A stretch of 5,242 nucleotides of DNA from contig CAKUKL010000126.1 of NCBI GenBank assembly GCA_934662925.1, positions 1 through 5,242 of the forward strand. Direction: 5' to 3'. A program made the translations under genes and the position numbers. Every line of letters starts with the position of its first letter. The first letter of the stretch is position 1. Of this stretch, positions 1-5,242 are shown piece after piece. Source of the DNA: an uncultured Oscillospiraceae bacterium (GTDB lineage Bacteria > Bacillota > Clostridia > Oscillospirales > Oscillospiraceae). The notes under the pieces are model-generated. The model did no database searches. It saw only the letters and a list, made by a program, of their open reading frames with translations, and was not told where the DNA came from.

Positions 1-75
1 ACAGACAGCAAGCCCTTTCGGCTGCTTGAACAATTTTTACTTCAGAATATTGTCTAACTTTTTGGGGTCACTTCA
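1..75 (+). mobile_element. End of an IS3-family (IS150-type) insertion sequence, partial
   Basis: Bases 51-75 read as a terminal inverted repeat: on the complementary strand they begin TGAAGTGACCCC and continue through AAAAAGTT to AGACA. This resembles the ends I know from IS150-group IS3 elements, including the terminal TG...CA dinucleotides, and would place the boundary at base 75. If the element reads on +, the last transposase (OrfB) codons precede it. Frame 3 gives RQQALSAA and a stop at 27-29; frame 1 gives an 18-residue tail ending at TAA 55-57, inside the repeat. I cannot decide between them. A 7-bp stem with one bulged base (7-14 with 20-26) covers this area and may be the element's 3' hairpin. 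The stretch is AT-richer than the host genes. The other inverted repeat and the transposase body lie outside the window, so family and orientation are inferred from one end only. Confidence 0.55.
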
Positions 76-96
76 TCTTGGATGCGGGCCTTTTTC

Positions 97-125
97 TATT
101 CAACAGCGAAAAACTATGGTATGAT
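97..125 (+). promoter_or_regulatory. Candidate extended -10 promoter for the NagZ-like lipoprotein gene
   Basis: TATGAT at 120-125 matches the sigma-A -10 consensus at 5 of 6 positions and is preceded by TGG (117-119), giving an extended -10. The hexamer 17 bp upstream (97-102, TATTCA) is a poor -35, so the extended element would have to compensate. Transcription would start near 132 and leave a leader of about 24 nt before the ATG at 156. The promoter lies outside the presumed IS end at 75. No operator-like dyad is evident here. Confidence 0.5.
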
Positions 126-142
126 ACTCTCATCTCCTGTCT

Positions 143-148
143 GAGAGG
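143..148 (+). promoter_or_regulatory. Ribosome binding site that selects the start at 156
   Basis: GAGAGG sits 7 nt before ATG 156, a normal Shine-Dalgarno distance. The same frame is open from a TTG at 78, but no comparable site precedes that TTG. The predicted promoter also lies downstream of it, and the signal peptide begins at 156. The ATG is therefore the better start. Confidence 0.7.
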
Positions 149-155
149 TATTTCT

Positions 156-1424
156 ATGAAACTACGCACATTCTGCATTTGCGCCGCCCTGCTGCTGGCG
201 CTGTCTGCCTGCGCCGCGCCGGACCCGGGTTCGGCAAGCCGCCCGGAGCCGTCGGGACCGGTCTCCGCCGCCCCGTCCGAGACGCCGGAGCCTGCGCCAA
301 CTTCCACGCCGGAACCCACCCCCGCCCCTGACCCGATCCAGACTCAGCTGGACGGCATGACCACGGAGCAGAAGGTGGGCCAGCTGCTGCTGGCGGGCAT
401 TTCCGGCACCGAGGCCGGGGACGACGCCCGGTACGCCGTGGAGACGGTGCAGGTGGGCGGGATCATCCTGTTCGGCCGCAACGTGGAAAGCTGCGCCCAG
501 GCCGTCCGGCTCACCAACAGCCTGCGGGCCATGAACGGCGATCATATCCCGCTGTTCCTCGCCGTGGACGAGGAGGGCGGCAGCGTGTCCCGGATGCCGG
601 AGGAGATCGACCCTCTGCCCGCCGCCTACACCTTCGGGGCGCAGGGAGATCCCGCCCTGTGCCGGGAGCTGGGGCTGGTGCTGGCCGCCCGGTGCGGCGC
701 GCTGGGGGCGAACCTCGACTTCGCGCCGGTGGCGGACGTGTGGTCCAACCCGGACAACACCGTCATCGGGAAACGGGCGTTCAGCTCCGACCCGGACACC
801 GCCGCCCGGATGGCGGCGGAGACGGCCGCGGGCCTGACCGACGGGGGCGTCATCCCGGTGGTCAAGCACTTCCCCGGCCACGGGGACACCGCGGTGGATT
901 CTCACTACGACCTCCCGGTGGTGGACAAAACGCTGGACGAGCTGGAAGCGCTGGAGCTCATCCCCTTCCGGGCGGCGGTGGAAAACGGCGCTCCGGCGGT
1001 GATGGTGGCCCACCTGCTGGTGACGGCGCTGGACGCGGAGCGCCCGGCATCCCTGTCCCCGGCGGTGGTGACCGGCTTTCTGCGGGAGGAGTTGGGCTTT
1101 GACGGCGTGGTGTTCACCGACGATCTGACCATGGGGGCGGTCACCGGGCGGTACGGCATGGGCGAGGCCGCCGTACTGGCGGTGGAGGCCGGGTGCGACG
1201 TGCTGCTGGTCTGCCACGGGCAGGACGAGCTTCAACAGGCTTACGAAGCTCTGCTGGCGGCGGTAAACGAGGGCCGCGTCACAGCGGAGCGGCTGGACGA
1301 GAGCGTGTACCGCATCCTGAAGCTGAAGTCGGACTACGCCCTCACCAACGCCCCGGCGGCAGAGCCGGACACGGAGAACGTGAACCGGCAGACGGCGGAG
1401 CTGCGGCAAAGGCTGCAAGGCTGA
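156..1424 (+). CDS. nagZ: GH3 beta-N-acetylhexosaminidase lipoprotein (NagZ-type)
   Basis: This is a 422-residue glycoside hydrolase family 3 enzyme expected to release terminal N-acetylglucosamine from peptidoglycan fragments in wall turnover, acting outside the membrane. Residues 1-18 form a lipoprotein signal with lipobox LSAC, and Cys19 is the predicted lipidated residue. Residues about 20-60 form a Pro/Glu/Thr/Ala-rich linker with two TPEP units. The catalytic barrel covers about 61-395. Visible motifs are VDEEGG (137-142), GKRAFSSDP (205-213), KHFPGHG (237-243), the D248-S249-H250 acid/base loop, and TDDLTM (321-326), where D322 is the expected nucleophile. These are the hallmarks of the NagZ branch, as opposed to the beta-glucosidase branch. 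The protein lacks the second domain of the longer B. subtilis NagZ and ends in a short charged tail. It has its own promoter and terminator. GH3 function is secure; the exact substrate (GlcNAc-anhMurNAc, muropeptides or another GlcNAc glycan) is not shown by sequence. Confidence 0.92.
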   Translation: MKLRTFCICAALLLALSACAAPDPGSASRPEPSGPVSAAPSETPEPAPTSTPEPTPAPDPIQTQLDGMTTEQKVGQLLLAGISGTEAGDDARYAVETVQVGGIILFGRNVESCAQAVRLTNSLRAMNGDHIPLFLAVDEEGGSVSRMPEEIDPLPAAYTFGAQGDPALCRELGLVLAARCGALGANLDFAPVADVWSNPDNTVIGKRAFSSDPDTAARMAAETAAGLTDGGVIPVVKHFPGHGDTAVDSHYDLPVVDKTLDELEALELIPFRAAVENGAPAVMVAHLLVTALDAERPASLSPAVVTGFLREELGFDGVVFTDDLTMGAVTGRYGMGEAAVLAVEAGCDVLLVCHGQDELQQAYEALLAAVNEGRVTAERLDESVYRILKLKSDYALTNAPAAEPDTENVNRQTAELRQRLQG

Positions 1425-1431
1425 AATTTTG

Positions 1432-1464
1432 AAAAATACGCGGGATTTTCTCCCGCGTATTTTT
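1432..1464 (+). terminator. Rho-independent terminator after the NagZ-like gene
   Basis: A perfect 14-bp inverted repeat (1432-1445 with 1451-1464) encloses a 5-nt loop, TTTTC. The stem core is GC-rich (ACGCGGGA with its complement), and its outer part is an A run pairing with the downstream T run. It begins 7 nt after the stop codon. Because the A and T tracts mirror each other it could also stop transcription on the opposite strand, though no gene converges on it in this window. It separates the lipoprotein gene from the comEC unit. Confidence 0.93.
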
Positions 1465-1492
1465 GATCGTTCCTTGTCAATCGAGGGTATCG

Positions 1493-1521
1493 TTGACGGA
1501 TAACGGAAAAGCCCTTAAAAT
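1493..1521 (+). promoter_or_regulatory. Sigma-A-type promoter for comEC-holA-toprim gene
   Basis: TTGACG (1493-1498, 5 of 6 to consensus) and TAAAAT (1516-1521, 5 of 6) are separated by 17 bp. The predicted start is near 1528, giving a leader of about 23 nt before comEC. An imperfect dyad, GTCAATCG (1476-1483) with CGTTGAC (1491-1497), overlaps the -35 and could be an operator or chance. No K-box-like competence signal was recognised, so expression looks constitutive by sequence. Confidence 0.72.
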
Positions 1522-1550
1522 AGAGAAAAACGGCGAAAGAGGGTGAGGGT

Positions 1551-3896
1551 ATGCGGAAGCTGGCGTGGTTTTCCGGTGGGTTCGCGCTGGCGTGCCTGCT
1601 GTGCGTCTACGGCCCGGCGGACCTGTTCCGGCCATTGGCGGCGGTATTCGGGGCGCTGTTCCTGCTGTCGCTGGGCGGGCGGTTCCTGCTCACCCGCCGG
1701 GAGCTGCCGCCCGTCCGGCTGACGGCCATTCTTCGCCGGTGTCTCGCCCTCTCGCTGGGGGCCGTCCTTGCCGCCGGGTGGTTCTGGGGCTGGACGGCCA
1801 TGTTCCGCGCCCCGGCGGATGCCCTCGCGGGGCAGACCCTCACCCTCACCGGCACGGTGACCACCTATCCCAGAGAGACCTCCGTGGGCGGGCGCTCCGT
1901 CACCGTCCGTCTGGACGGCGGCTGGAACGCGCCGGACGCGGTGATCTACGGCACGGACGACTGGGCGGCGCTGGAGCCGGGCGACATTATCACCTTTACC
2001 GCCGATCTGGAAAAGTCCACCCACATCCGGGGCGACGAGACCACCTATTTTACCGCCAAGGGCGTGTTTCTGCTGGGGACCAGCAAGGAAGCGCCCCTGT
2101 CCGCGGCACGGCCGGAGCATCCCGCACCGTCGGTGTGGCCCGTCCGGGCGGGACGGGCGCTGAGAAACAACCTGACCCGGGCCTTTGACGGGGAAGCGGC
2201 AGGGCTGGCGGTAGCCATCACCGCCGGGGACAAGAGCCTTCTGCGGGACGCGGTGCGTTCCGATTTCAACCGCGCGGGCCTCGCCCACGTACTGGTGGTG
2301 TCCGGCACCCACATCTCCTGTCTGGTGCATCTTCTGCTCCGCCGGGCGAAAAACAGGCGGCGGATGGCCGTTCTCCTGCTCCCACTGATGGTGTTTTACG
2401 CACTGATGGCGGGCGGGACGCCGTCGGCCTTCCGGGCGGTGGTGATGCAGGCCGTTCTGCTGGCCGCGCCCTTCGCCAAGCGGGAGTCCGACGCGCCCAC
2501 GGCGCTGGGCTTTGCCCTGCTGGTGCTGCTCATCGCCAACCCTTATGCCGCCGGGAGCATCAGCTTACAGCTGTCCTTCGCCTCGGTGGCGGGTATCGTG
2601 CTGGTGACGCCTGCCCTCTGCAGCCGGCTGGAGCGCGCCCTCAAGCCCCTGAACAAACGGCACGATGGGCGGGGCTGGAAGTGGTCTGTCCGCTGTCTCC
2701 GGTCGGCGGGGGAGAGCGCCGCCGCGGGTCTGGGCGCGCTGCTGTTCGCCGAGCCGATCATGGCCTACTATTTCAGTCAGGCGTCGCTGGTGTTCGTGCT
2801 GTCCAACGTGTTCATTCTGCCCGCAATCACTGCGTTCCTGCCCTGCGCCATGCTGACGGGACTTGTGGGTCTGTTTGCACCGGGCCCGGCCCGGATCATG
2901 GGCGCTGTGTCCGGACTGCTGGCCCGGTTCGCCTGCTGGGCGGCGTCCATCGCGGGCCGCTGGCGGTTTGCGGCGGTGGACACGGCCAACGTGCTGTTCC
3001 TGCTGTGCATGATCGCGGCCTACCTCTTCCTCGCGGCGGGGTTCCTCCTGCGCCGCCACCGGACGCGGCTGTGGGTGCCGGTGTGCTGTCTCACCCTTCT
3101 GCTGACGGCGGCCTTCGGACTCAACCGCCTTCCGGTGGAGCGCTCCGTCCTTACGATCGCCGCGCTGGACGTGGGGCAGGGCTCGTCCACCGCCTTCCTG
3201 TCCGGCGGCATGACCTGCCTTGTGGACTGCGGCGGCACCGGCATGGACGACCCGGGAGACGTGGCCGCCAACTATTTTGCCGCTCTCGGCATTGCCCGGC
3301 TGGATCTGCTGGTGCTCACCCACTTTGACGACGACCACGTTAACGGCGTGGAGGAGCTGTTCCACCGGATGGACATCCAGACGATTGCCCTGCCGCCGTC
3401 GGACGCGCCCCGGCGGACGGAGCTTCTGGCGCTGGCGGAACGCTCCGGCGCGGAGGCCATCACGGTGTCCGAGCTGACGGAGCTGCCCTTCGGCGCAGGC
3501 AGCGTTACCCTCTATCCGCCGCTGAGCGGCGGCACGTCCAACGAAGAGGGGCTGTTCTTCCTCTGCTCCGCCGGGGACTTCGACGCGCTGGTCACCGGCG
3601 ACGCGGATTCTTTTGTGGAAAAAATGCTGGTGAAGTATTATAATATCCCTGATCTGGAGCTGCTGGTACTGGGGCACCACGGCTCGGCGGACTCCACCTC
3701 GGCAGAACTGCTGGACGCGCTGCTGCCCGAGCTGGCGGTCGTATCCGCCGGGCTTCACAACAGCTACGGCCACCCGGCGGCGGAGACGCTGGGGCGGCTG
3801 GCCCAGCGGGGCATCCGGGTCTTCCGTACCGACGAGATGGGTACGGTCACCATCTATGTAAGGAGTGACGGCTATGCCGCCAAGATCCAAAGCTGA
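1551..3896 (+). CDS. comEC: ComEC/Rec2 DNA internalization channel protein
   Basis: This 781-residue protein is the expected inner-membrane channel that carries single-stranded transforming DNA into the cell. Length is close to B. subtilis ComEC. Hydrophobic segments near 27-47 and 63-83 precede a soluble N-terminal loop (about 90-200, DUF4131/OB-like). The Competence membrane domain follows (about 205-525): HVLVVSGTHIS (246-256), GGTPSAFRA (288-296), a SLQLSFASVAGIV segment (338-350), and the PIMAYYF to LSNVFILP stretch (402-424). The C-terminal metallo-beta-lactamase domain (about 533-775) keeps LDVGQG (539-544), VDCGG (558-562), H591-x-D593-x-D595-H596, TGD (682-684), HHGS (709-712) and NSYGHP (737-742), so its metal site looks intact. 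ATG 1551 follows GAGGGTGA (1539-1546) by a normal distance. The gene is first in the unit and overlaps holA by 23 nt. No comEA or comEB lies just upstream. The N-terminal loop has no cysteine, unlike B. subtilis ComEC. Family assignment is secure; actual competence of the host is unknown. Confidence 0.95.
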   Translation: MRKLAWFSGGFALACLLCVYGPADLFRPLAAVFGALFLLSLGGRFLLTRRELPPVRLTAILRRCLALSLGAVLAAGWFWGWTAMFRAPADALAGQTLTLTGTVTTYPRETSVGGRSVTVRLDGGWNAPDAVIYGTDDWAALEPGDIITFTADLEKSTHIRGDETTYFTAKGVFLLGTSKEAPLSAARPEHPAPSVWPVRAGRALRNNLTRAFDGEAAGLAVAITAGDKSLLRDAVRSDFNRAGLAHVLVVSGTHISCLVHLLLRRAKNRRRMAVLLLPLMVFYALMAGGTPSAFRAVVMQAVLLAAPFAKRESDAPTALGFALLVLLIANPYAAGSISLQLSFASVAGIVLVTPALCSRLERALKPLNKRHDGRGWKWSVRCLRSAGESAAAGLGALLFAEPIMAYYFSQASLVFVLSNVFILPAITAFLPCAMLTGLVGLFAPGPARIMGAVSGLLARFACWAASIAGRWRFAAVDTANVLFLLCMIAAYLFLAAGFLLRRHRTRLWVPVCCLTLLLTAAFGLNRLPVERSVLTIAALDVGQGSSTAFLSGGMTCLVDCGGTGMDDPGDVAANYFAALGIARLDLLVLTHFDDDHVNGVEELFHRMDIQTIALPPSDAPRRTELLALAERSGAEAITVSELTELPFGAGSVTLYPPLSGGTSNEEGLFFLCSAGDFDALVTGDADSFVEKMLVKYYNIPDLELLVLGHHGSADSTSAELLDALLPELAVVSAGLHNSYGHPAAETLGRLAQRGIRVFRTDEMGTVTIYVRSDGYAAKIQS
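3616..3644 (+). promoter_or_regulatory. Candidate internal promoter in comEC upstream of holA
   Basis: An AT-rich patch inside the metallo-beta-lactamase part of comEC contains a perfect TATAAT (3639-3644). It lies 17 bp after TGGAAA (3616-3621, 4 of 6 to the -35 consensus). Transcription would start near 3651, about 220 nt before holA, and could supply holA and the toprim gene independently of comEC. The patch also simply encodes a Lys/Tyr/Asn-rich stretch (about residues 685-702), so the match may be coincidental. Confidence 0.3.
3859..3865 (+). promoter_or_regulatory. Ribosome binding site that selects the holA start
   Basis: TAAGGAG, a near-perfect Shine-Dalgarno, lies inside the last codons of comEC and ends 8 nt before ATG 3874. 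An in-frame GTG at 3865 overlaps the last base of this site and so cannot use it. This moves the holA start from 3865 to 3874. Confidence 0.85.
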
Positions 3897-4926
3897 CAAC
3901 ACCGCCATGCGCGAGCTGAAGCGGGATCTGAAGGAAAACCGGCTGAAAAGCCTTTATGTGTTCCACGGGGAGGAGGCGTACCTCCGGGACTACTATCTGG
4001 GAGAGCTGAAAAAAGCCCTGCTCCCCGCCGGACTGGAGGACTTCAACCTCCACACCGCTCAGGGGAAGGACTGCTCCCCCGAGTGGCTGGAGCAGGCGGT
4101 GGACTGCCTGCCCATGATGAGCGAGCGCACCATGGTGCTGGTGACGGACTTCGACCTCTTCGCCGGGGGCGAGAGCCAGCGGGACAAGCTGCTGGCCCTG
4201 TTCTCCAGCCTGCCGGACTACTGCTGCTTGGTGTTCGTGTACGACCTCATCCCCTACAAGGCCGACGGCCGGGCCAAGCTCACCAACCTGCTGAAGGAAA
4301 AGGGCGCGGTGGTGGAGTTCCGGCGGCAGGAGCAGGGCGACCTGACGGACTGGATCGTCCGCCGCTTCCGGGCCACGGGGCACACCATCGACACCGAGGA
4401 CGCGAAATACCTCATCTTTTTATGTGGCGACCTGATGAACAATCTGGTCAGCGAGATCGGCAAGATCGCCGCCTACGCCCGGGGCCAGCGGGTCACCCGG
4501 CAGGACATCGACGCCGTGGCCATCCCGCAGGTGGACGCCATCGTGTTCCAGATGACCGACGCCATCACCCGGAAGGACTTCGACAAGGCGGCCTCCGTGC
4601 TGGCCGACCTGCTCCACGACCAGCAGGCCCCCATCATGATCCTGTCGGTGATGGGCAAATACTTCCGCCAGCTGTACACCGCCCGGCTCTGTCTAGAGGC
4701 CGGGGGCAGCCGGGACGACTTCATGTCCCTCTGGGCCATGCGGTACAGCTATCAGGCGGACAAGCTCATGGACGGGGCCCGGAAATTTTCCCTGCCATGG
4801 TGCCGCCACGCCGTCCGCCGCTGCGCGGAGACGGACGTGGCCATGAAAAGCTACGGCGGCGACGAGGAGGAACTGCTCATCTCCCTCCTCATGGAGCTGT
4901 CGGCGGGACGGCGGGTGATCACATGA
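3874..4926 (+). CDS. holA: DNA polymerase III subunit delta
   Basis: This 350-residue protein is the delta subunit of the clamp loader, which opens the beta sliding clamp and, with delta' and tau/gamma, loads it onto primed DNA. Length matches the family (about 340-350 in E. coli and B. subtilis). The N-terminal signature LYVFHGEEAYLRDYY (27-41) is the delta form of the nucleotide-binding fold, without a functional Walker A motif. LPMMSERTMVLVTDFD (79-94) is the usual strand after the clamp-interacting region. LVSEIGKIAAYA (191-202) is the conserved L-x-x-E-x-x-K-x-x-x-Y motif of the middle domain. The C-terminal helical collar domain runs from about 215 to 345. The gene starts inside comEC and ends in an ATGA overlap with the toprim gene, so translation is probably coupled on both sides. 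The comEC-holA order matches Bacillus. An essential function is expected from the family. Confidence 0.94.
   Translation: MPPRSKADNTAMRELKRDLKENRLKSLYVFHGEEAYLRDYYLGELKKALLPAGLEDFNLHTAQGKDCSPEWLEQAVDCLPMMSERTMVLVTDFDLFAGGESQRDKLLALFSSLPDYCCLVFVYDLIPYKADGRAKLTNLLKEKGAVVEFRRQEQGDLTDWIVRRFRATGHTIDTEDAKYLIFLCGDLMNNLVSEIGKIAAYARGQRVTRQDIDAVAIPQVDAIVFQMTDAITRKDFDKAASVLADLLHDQQAPIMILSVMGKYFRQLYTARLCLEAGGSRDDFMSLWAMRYSYQADKLMDGARKFSLPWCRHAVRRCAETDVAMKSYGGDEEELLISLLMELSAGRRVIT
4914..4920 (+). promoter_or_regulatory. Downstream-type Shine-Dalgarno for the toprim gene
   Basis: GGTGATC matches the 3' half of the full 16S complement (the part after AGGA in AAGGAGGTGATC) and ends 2 nt before ATG 4923. In that register a GGAGG core would sit 8 nt from the start, so the alignment is productive although the core itself is degraded. 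The start also overlaps the holA stop, and re-initiation may contribute. Confidence 0.45.
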
Positions 4927-5242
4927 GGCGCATCCGCGAGGCCATCGTGGTGGAGGGCCGCTACGACAAAAACACCCTGTCGCAGGTGGTGGACGCCGTG
5001 ATTCTGGAGACGTCGGGCTTCGGCGTGTTCAAGGACGGGGAAAAGCTCACGCTGCTGCGGCGGCTGGCCCGGGAGCGGGGGCTCATCATCTTCACCGATC
5101 CGGACGGCGCGGGGTTCGTCATCCGCAATTTTCTCAAGGGCGCCATCCCGCCGGAGCAGGTGAAGCACGCCTACATCCCGGACATCTACGGCAAGGAGCG
5201 CCGCAAGCGCGCCCCCGGCAAGGAGGGCAAGCTGGGAGTGGA
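4923..5242 (+). CDS. rnmV: Ribonuclease M5-like toprim protein, 5' part only
   Basis: The visible 106 codons resemble ribonuclease M5, which in Firmicutes matures 5S rRNA from its precursor. The toprim fold is clear: IVVEGRYD (8-15) with catalytic E11, the V-D-A-x-I-L-E-T-S strand region (23-31), and IIFTDPDG (55-62) with the D59-x-D61 pair. The tail RAPGKEGKLGV (96-106) matches the GK-x-GVEHA region before the M5 C-terminal domain. Family members usually show TDPDxPGxxIR; here it is TDPDGAGFVIR, with Ala in place of Pro. RNase M5 is about 180-190 residues, so roughly 40-45% is missing beyond the window edge. The ATG overlaps the holA TGA in an ATGA junction. Toprim membership is very secure. 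The RNase M5 assignment is likely, but a diverged relative with another RNA or DNA target is possible without the C-terminal domain. Confidence 0.82.
   Translation, partial: MRRIREAIVVEGRYDKNTLSQVVDAVILETSGFGVFKDGEKLTLLRRLARERGLIIFTDPDGAGFVIRNFLKGAIPPEQVKHAYIPDIYGKERRKRAPGKEGKLGV

Noticed and set aside
7..26. Hairpin in the presumed IS end as a strong terminator
   Set aside because: The stem has only 7 bp with a bulge and no T run directly after it, so it was kept only as a note within the IS entry.
50..78. Hybrid promoter with TTGTCT (50-55) of the IS end as -35
   Set aside because: The hexamer 17 bp downstream (TCATCT) matches the -10 consensus at only two positions and nearby spacings are no better.
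78..155. TTG-initiated 26-residue N-terminal extension of the NagZ-like protein
   Set aside because: It lacks an SD, lies upstream of or across the predicted promoter, and would bury the lipoprotein signal peptide that starts cleanly at ATG 156.
162..1418. Long open frame on the minus strand opposite the NagZ-like gene (418 codons)
   Set aside because: It is the mirror of a GC-rich gene: the product is rich in Arg, Gly, His and Gln with no recognisable domain, and the + strand protein has full catalytic motifs.
1515..2330. Minus-strand frame covering the comEC promoter and 5' end
   Set aside because: No SD-led start or recognisable domain, biased composition, and it would run across the comEC promoter and start region.
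3865..3873. GTG start for holA at 3865
   Set aside because: The GTG overlaps the Shine-Dalgarno itself; ATG 3874 has the correct 8-nt spacing.
2565..3908. Long minus-strand open frame opposite comEC (447 codons)
   Set aside because: Composition is Arg/Gln/Gly/His-rich low complexity typical of antisense frames in GC-rich DNA. The + strand encodes an unmistakable ComEC.

Overview
The window looks like chromosomal DNA from a high-G+C Gram-positive member of the Clostridia, probably an Oscillospiraceae-like gut organism. The reasons are a lipoprotein with a wall-spanning linker, SD-driven starts, a comEC-holA linkage of the Firmicutes type, an RNase M5-type toprim gene, and coding DNA at roughly two thirds G+C by eye. 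The organism assignment is inference. Every gene lies on the + strand, and there are no tRNA, rRNA or CRISPR features.

Bases 1-75 look like the end of an IS3-family (IS150-type) insertion sequence, with the boundary at about base 75. A short AT-richer leader follows, with an extended -10 promoter, and then a gene for a GH3 beta-N-acetylhexosaminidase lipoprotein of the NagZ type (156-1424). That gene ends at a perfect 14-bp rho-independent terminator (1432-1464), so it appears to be a single-gene unit.

A second unit starts from a good sigma-A-type promoter (1493-1521). It holds comEC (1551-3896, DNA-uptake channel), holA (3874-4926, DNA polymerase III delta, the clamp-loader subunit) and the 5' part of an RNase M5-like toprim gene (4923 to the window edge). 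The genes overlap by 23 nt and 4 nt, which implies co-transcription and translational coupling. The unit joins a DNA-uptake protein to two housekeeping proteins. The comEC-holA order matches Bacillus subtilis, but the comEA and comEB genes found upstream there are absent, and the RNase M5-like gene sits next to holA instead of ksgA.

I see no convincing previously undescribed system. The points worth a second look are the IS end close to the lipoprotein promoter, the single-domain lipoprotein form of NagZ, a ComEC with no cysteine in its N-terminal extracellular loop, a candidate promoter inside comEC, and the placement and divergence of the RNase M5-like gene.
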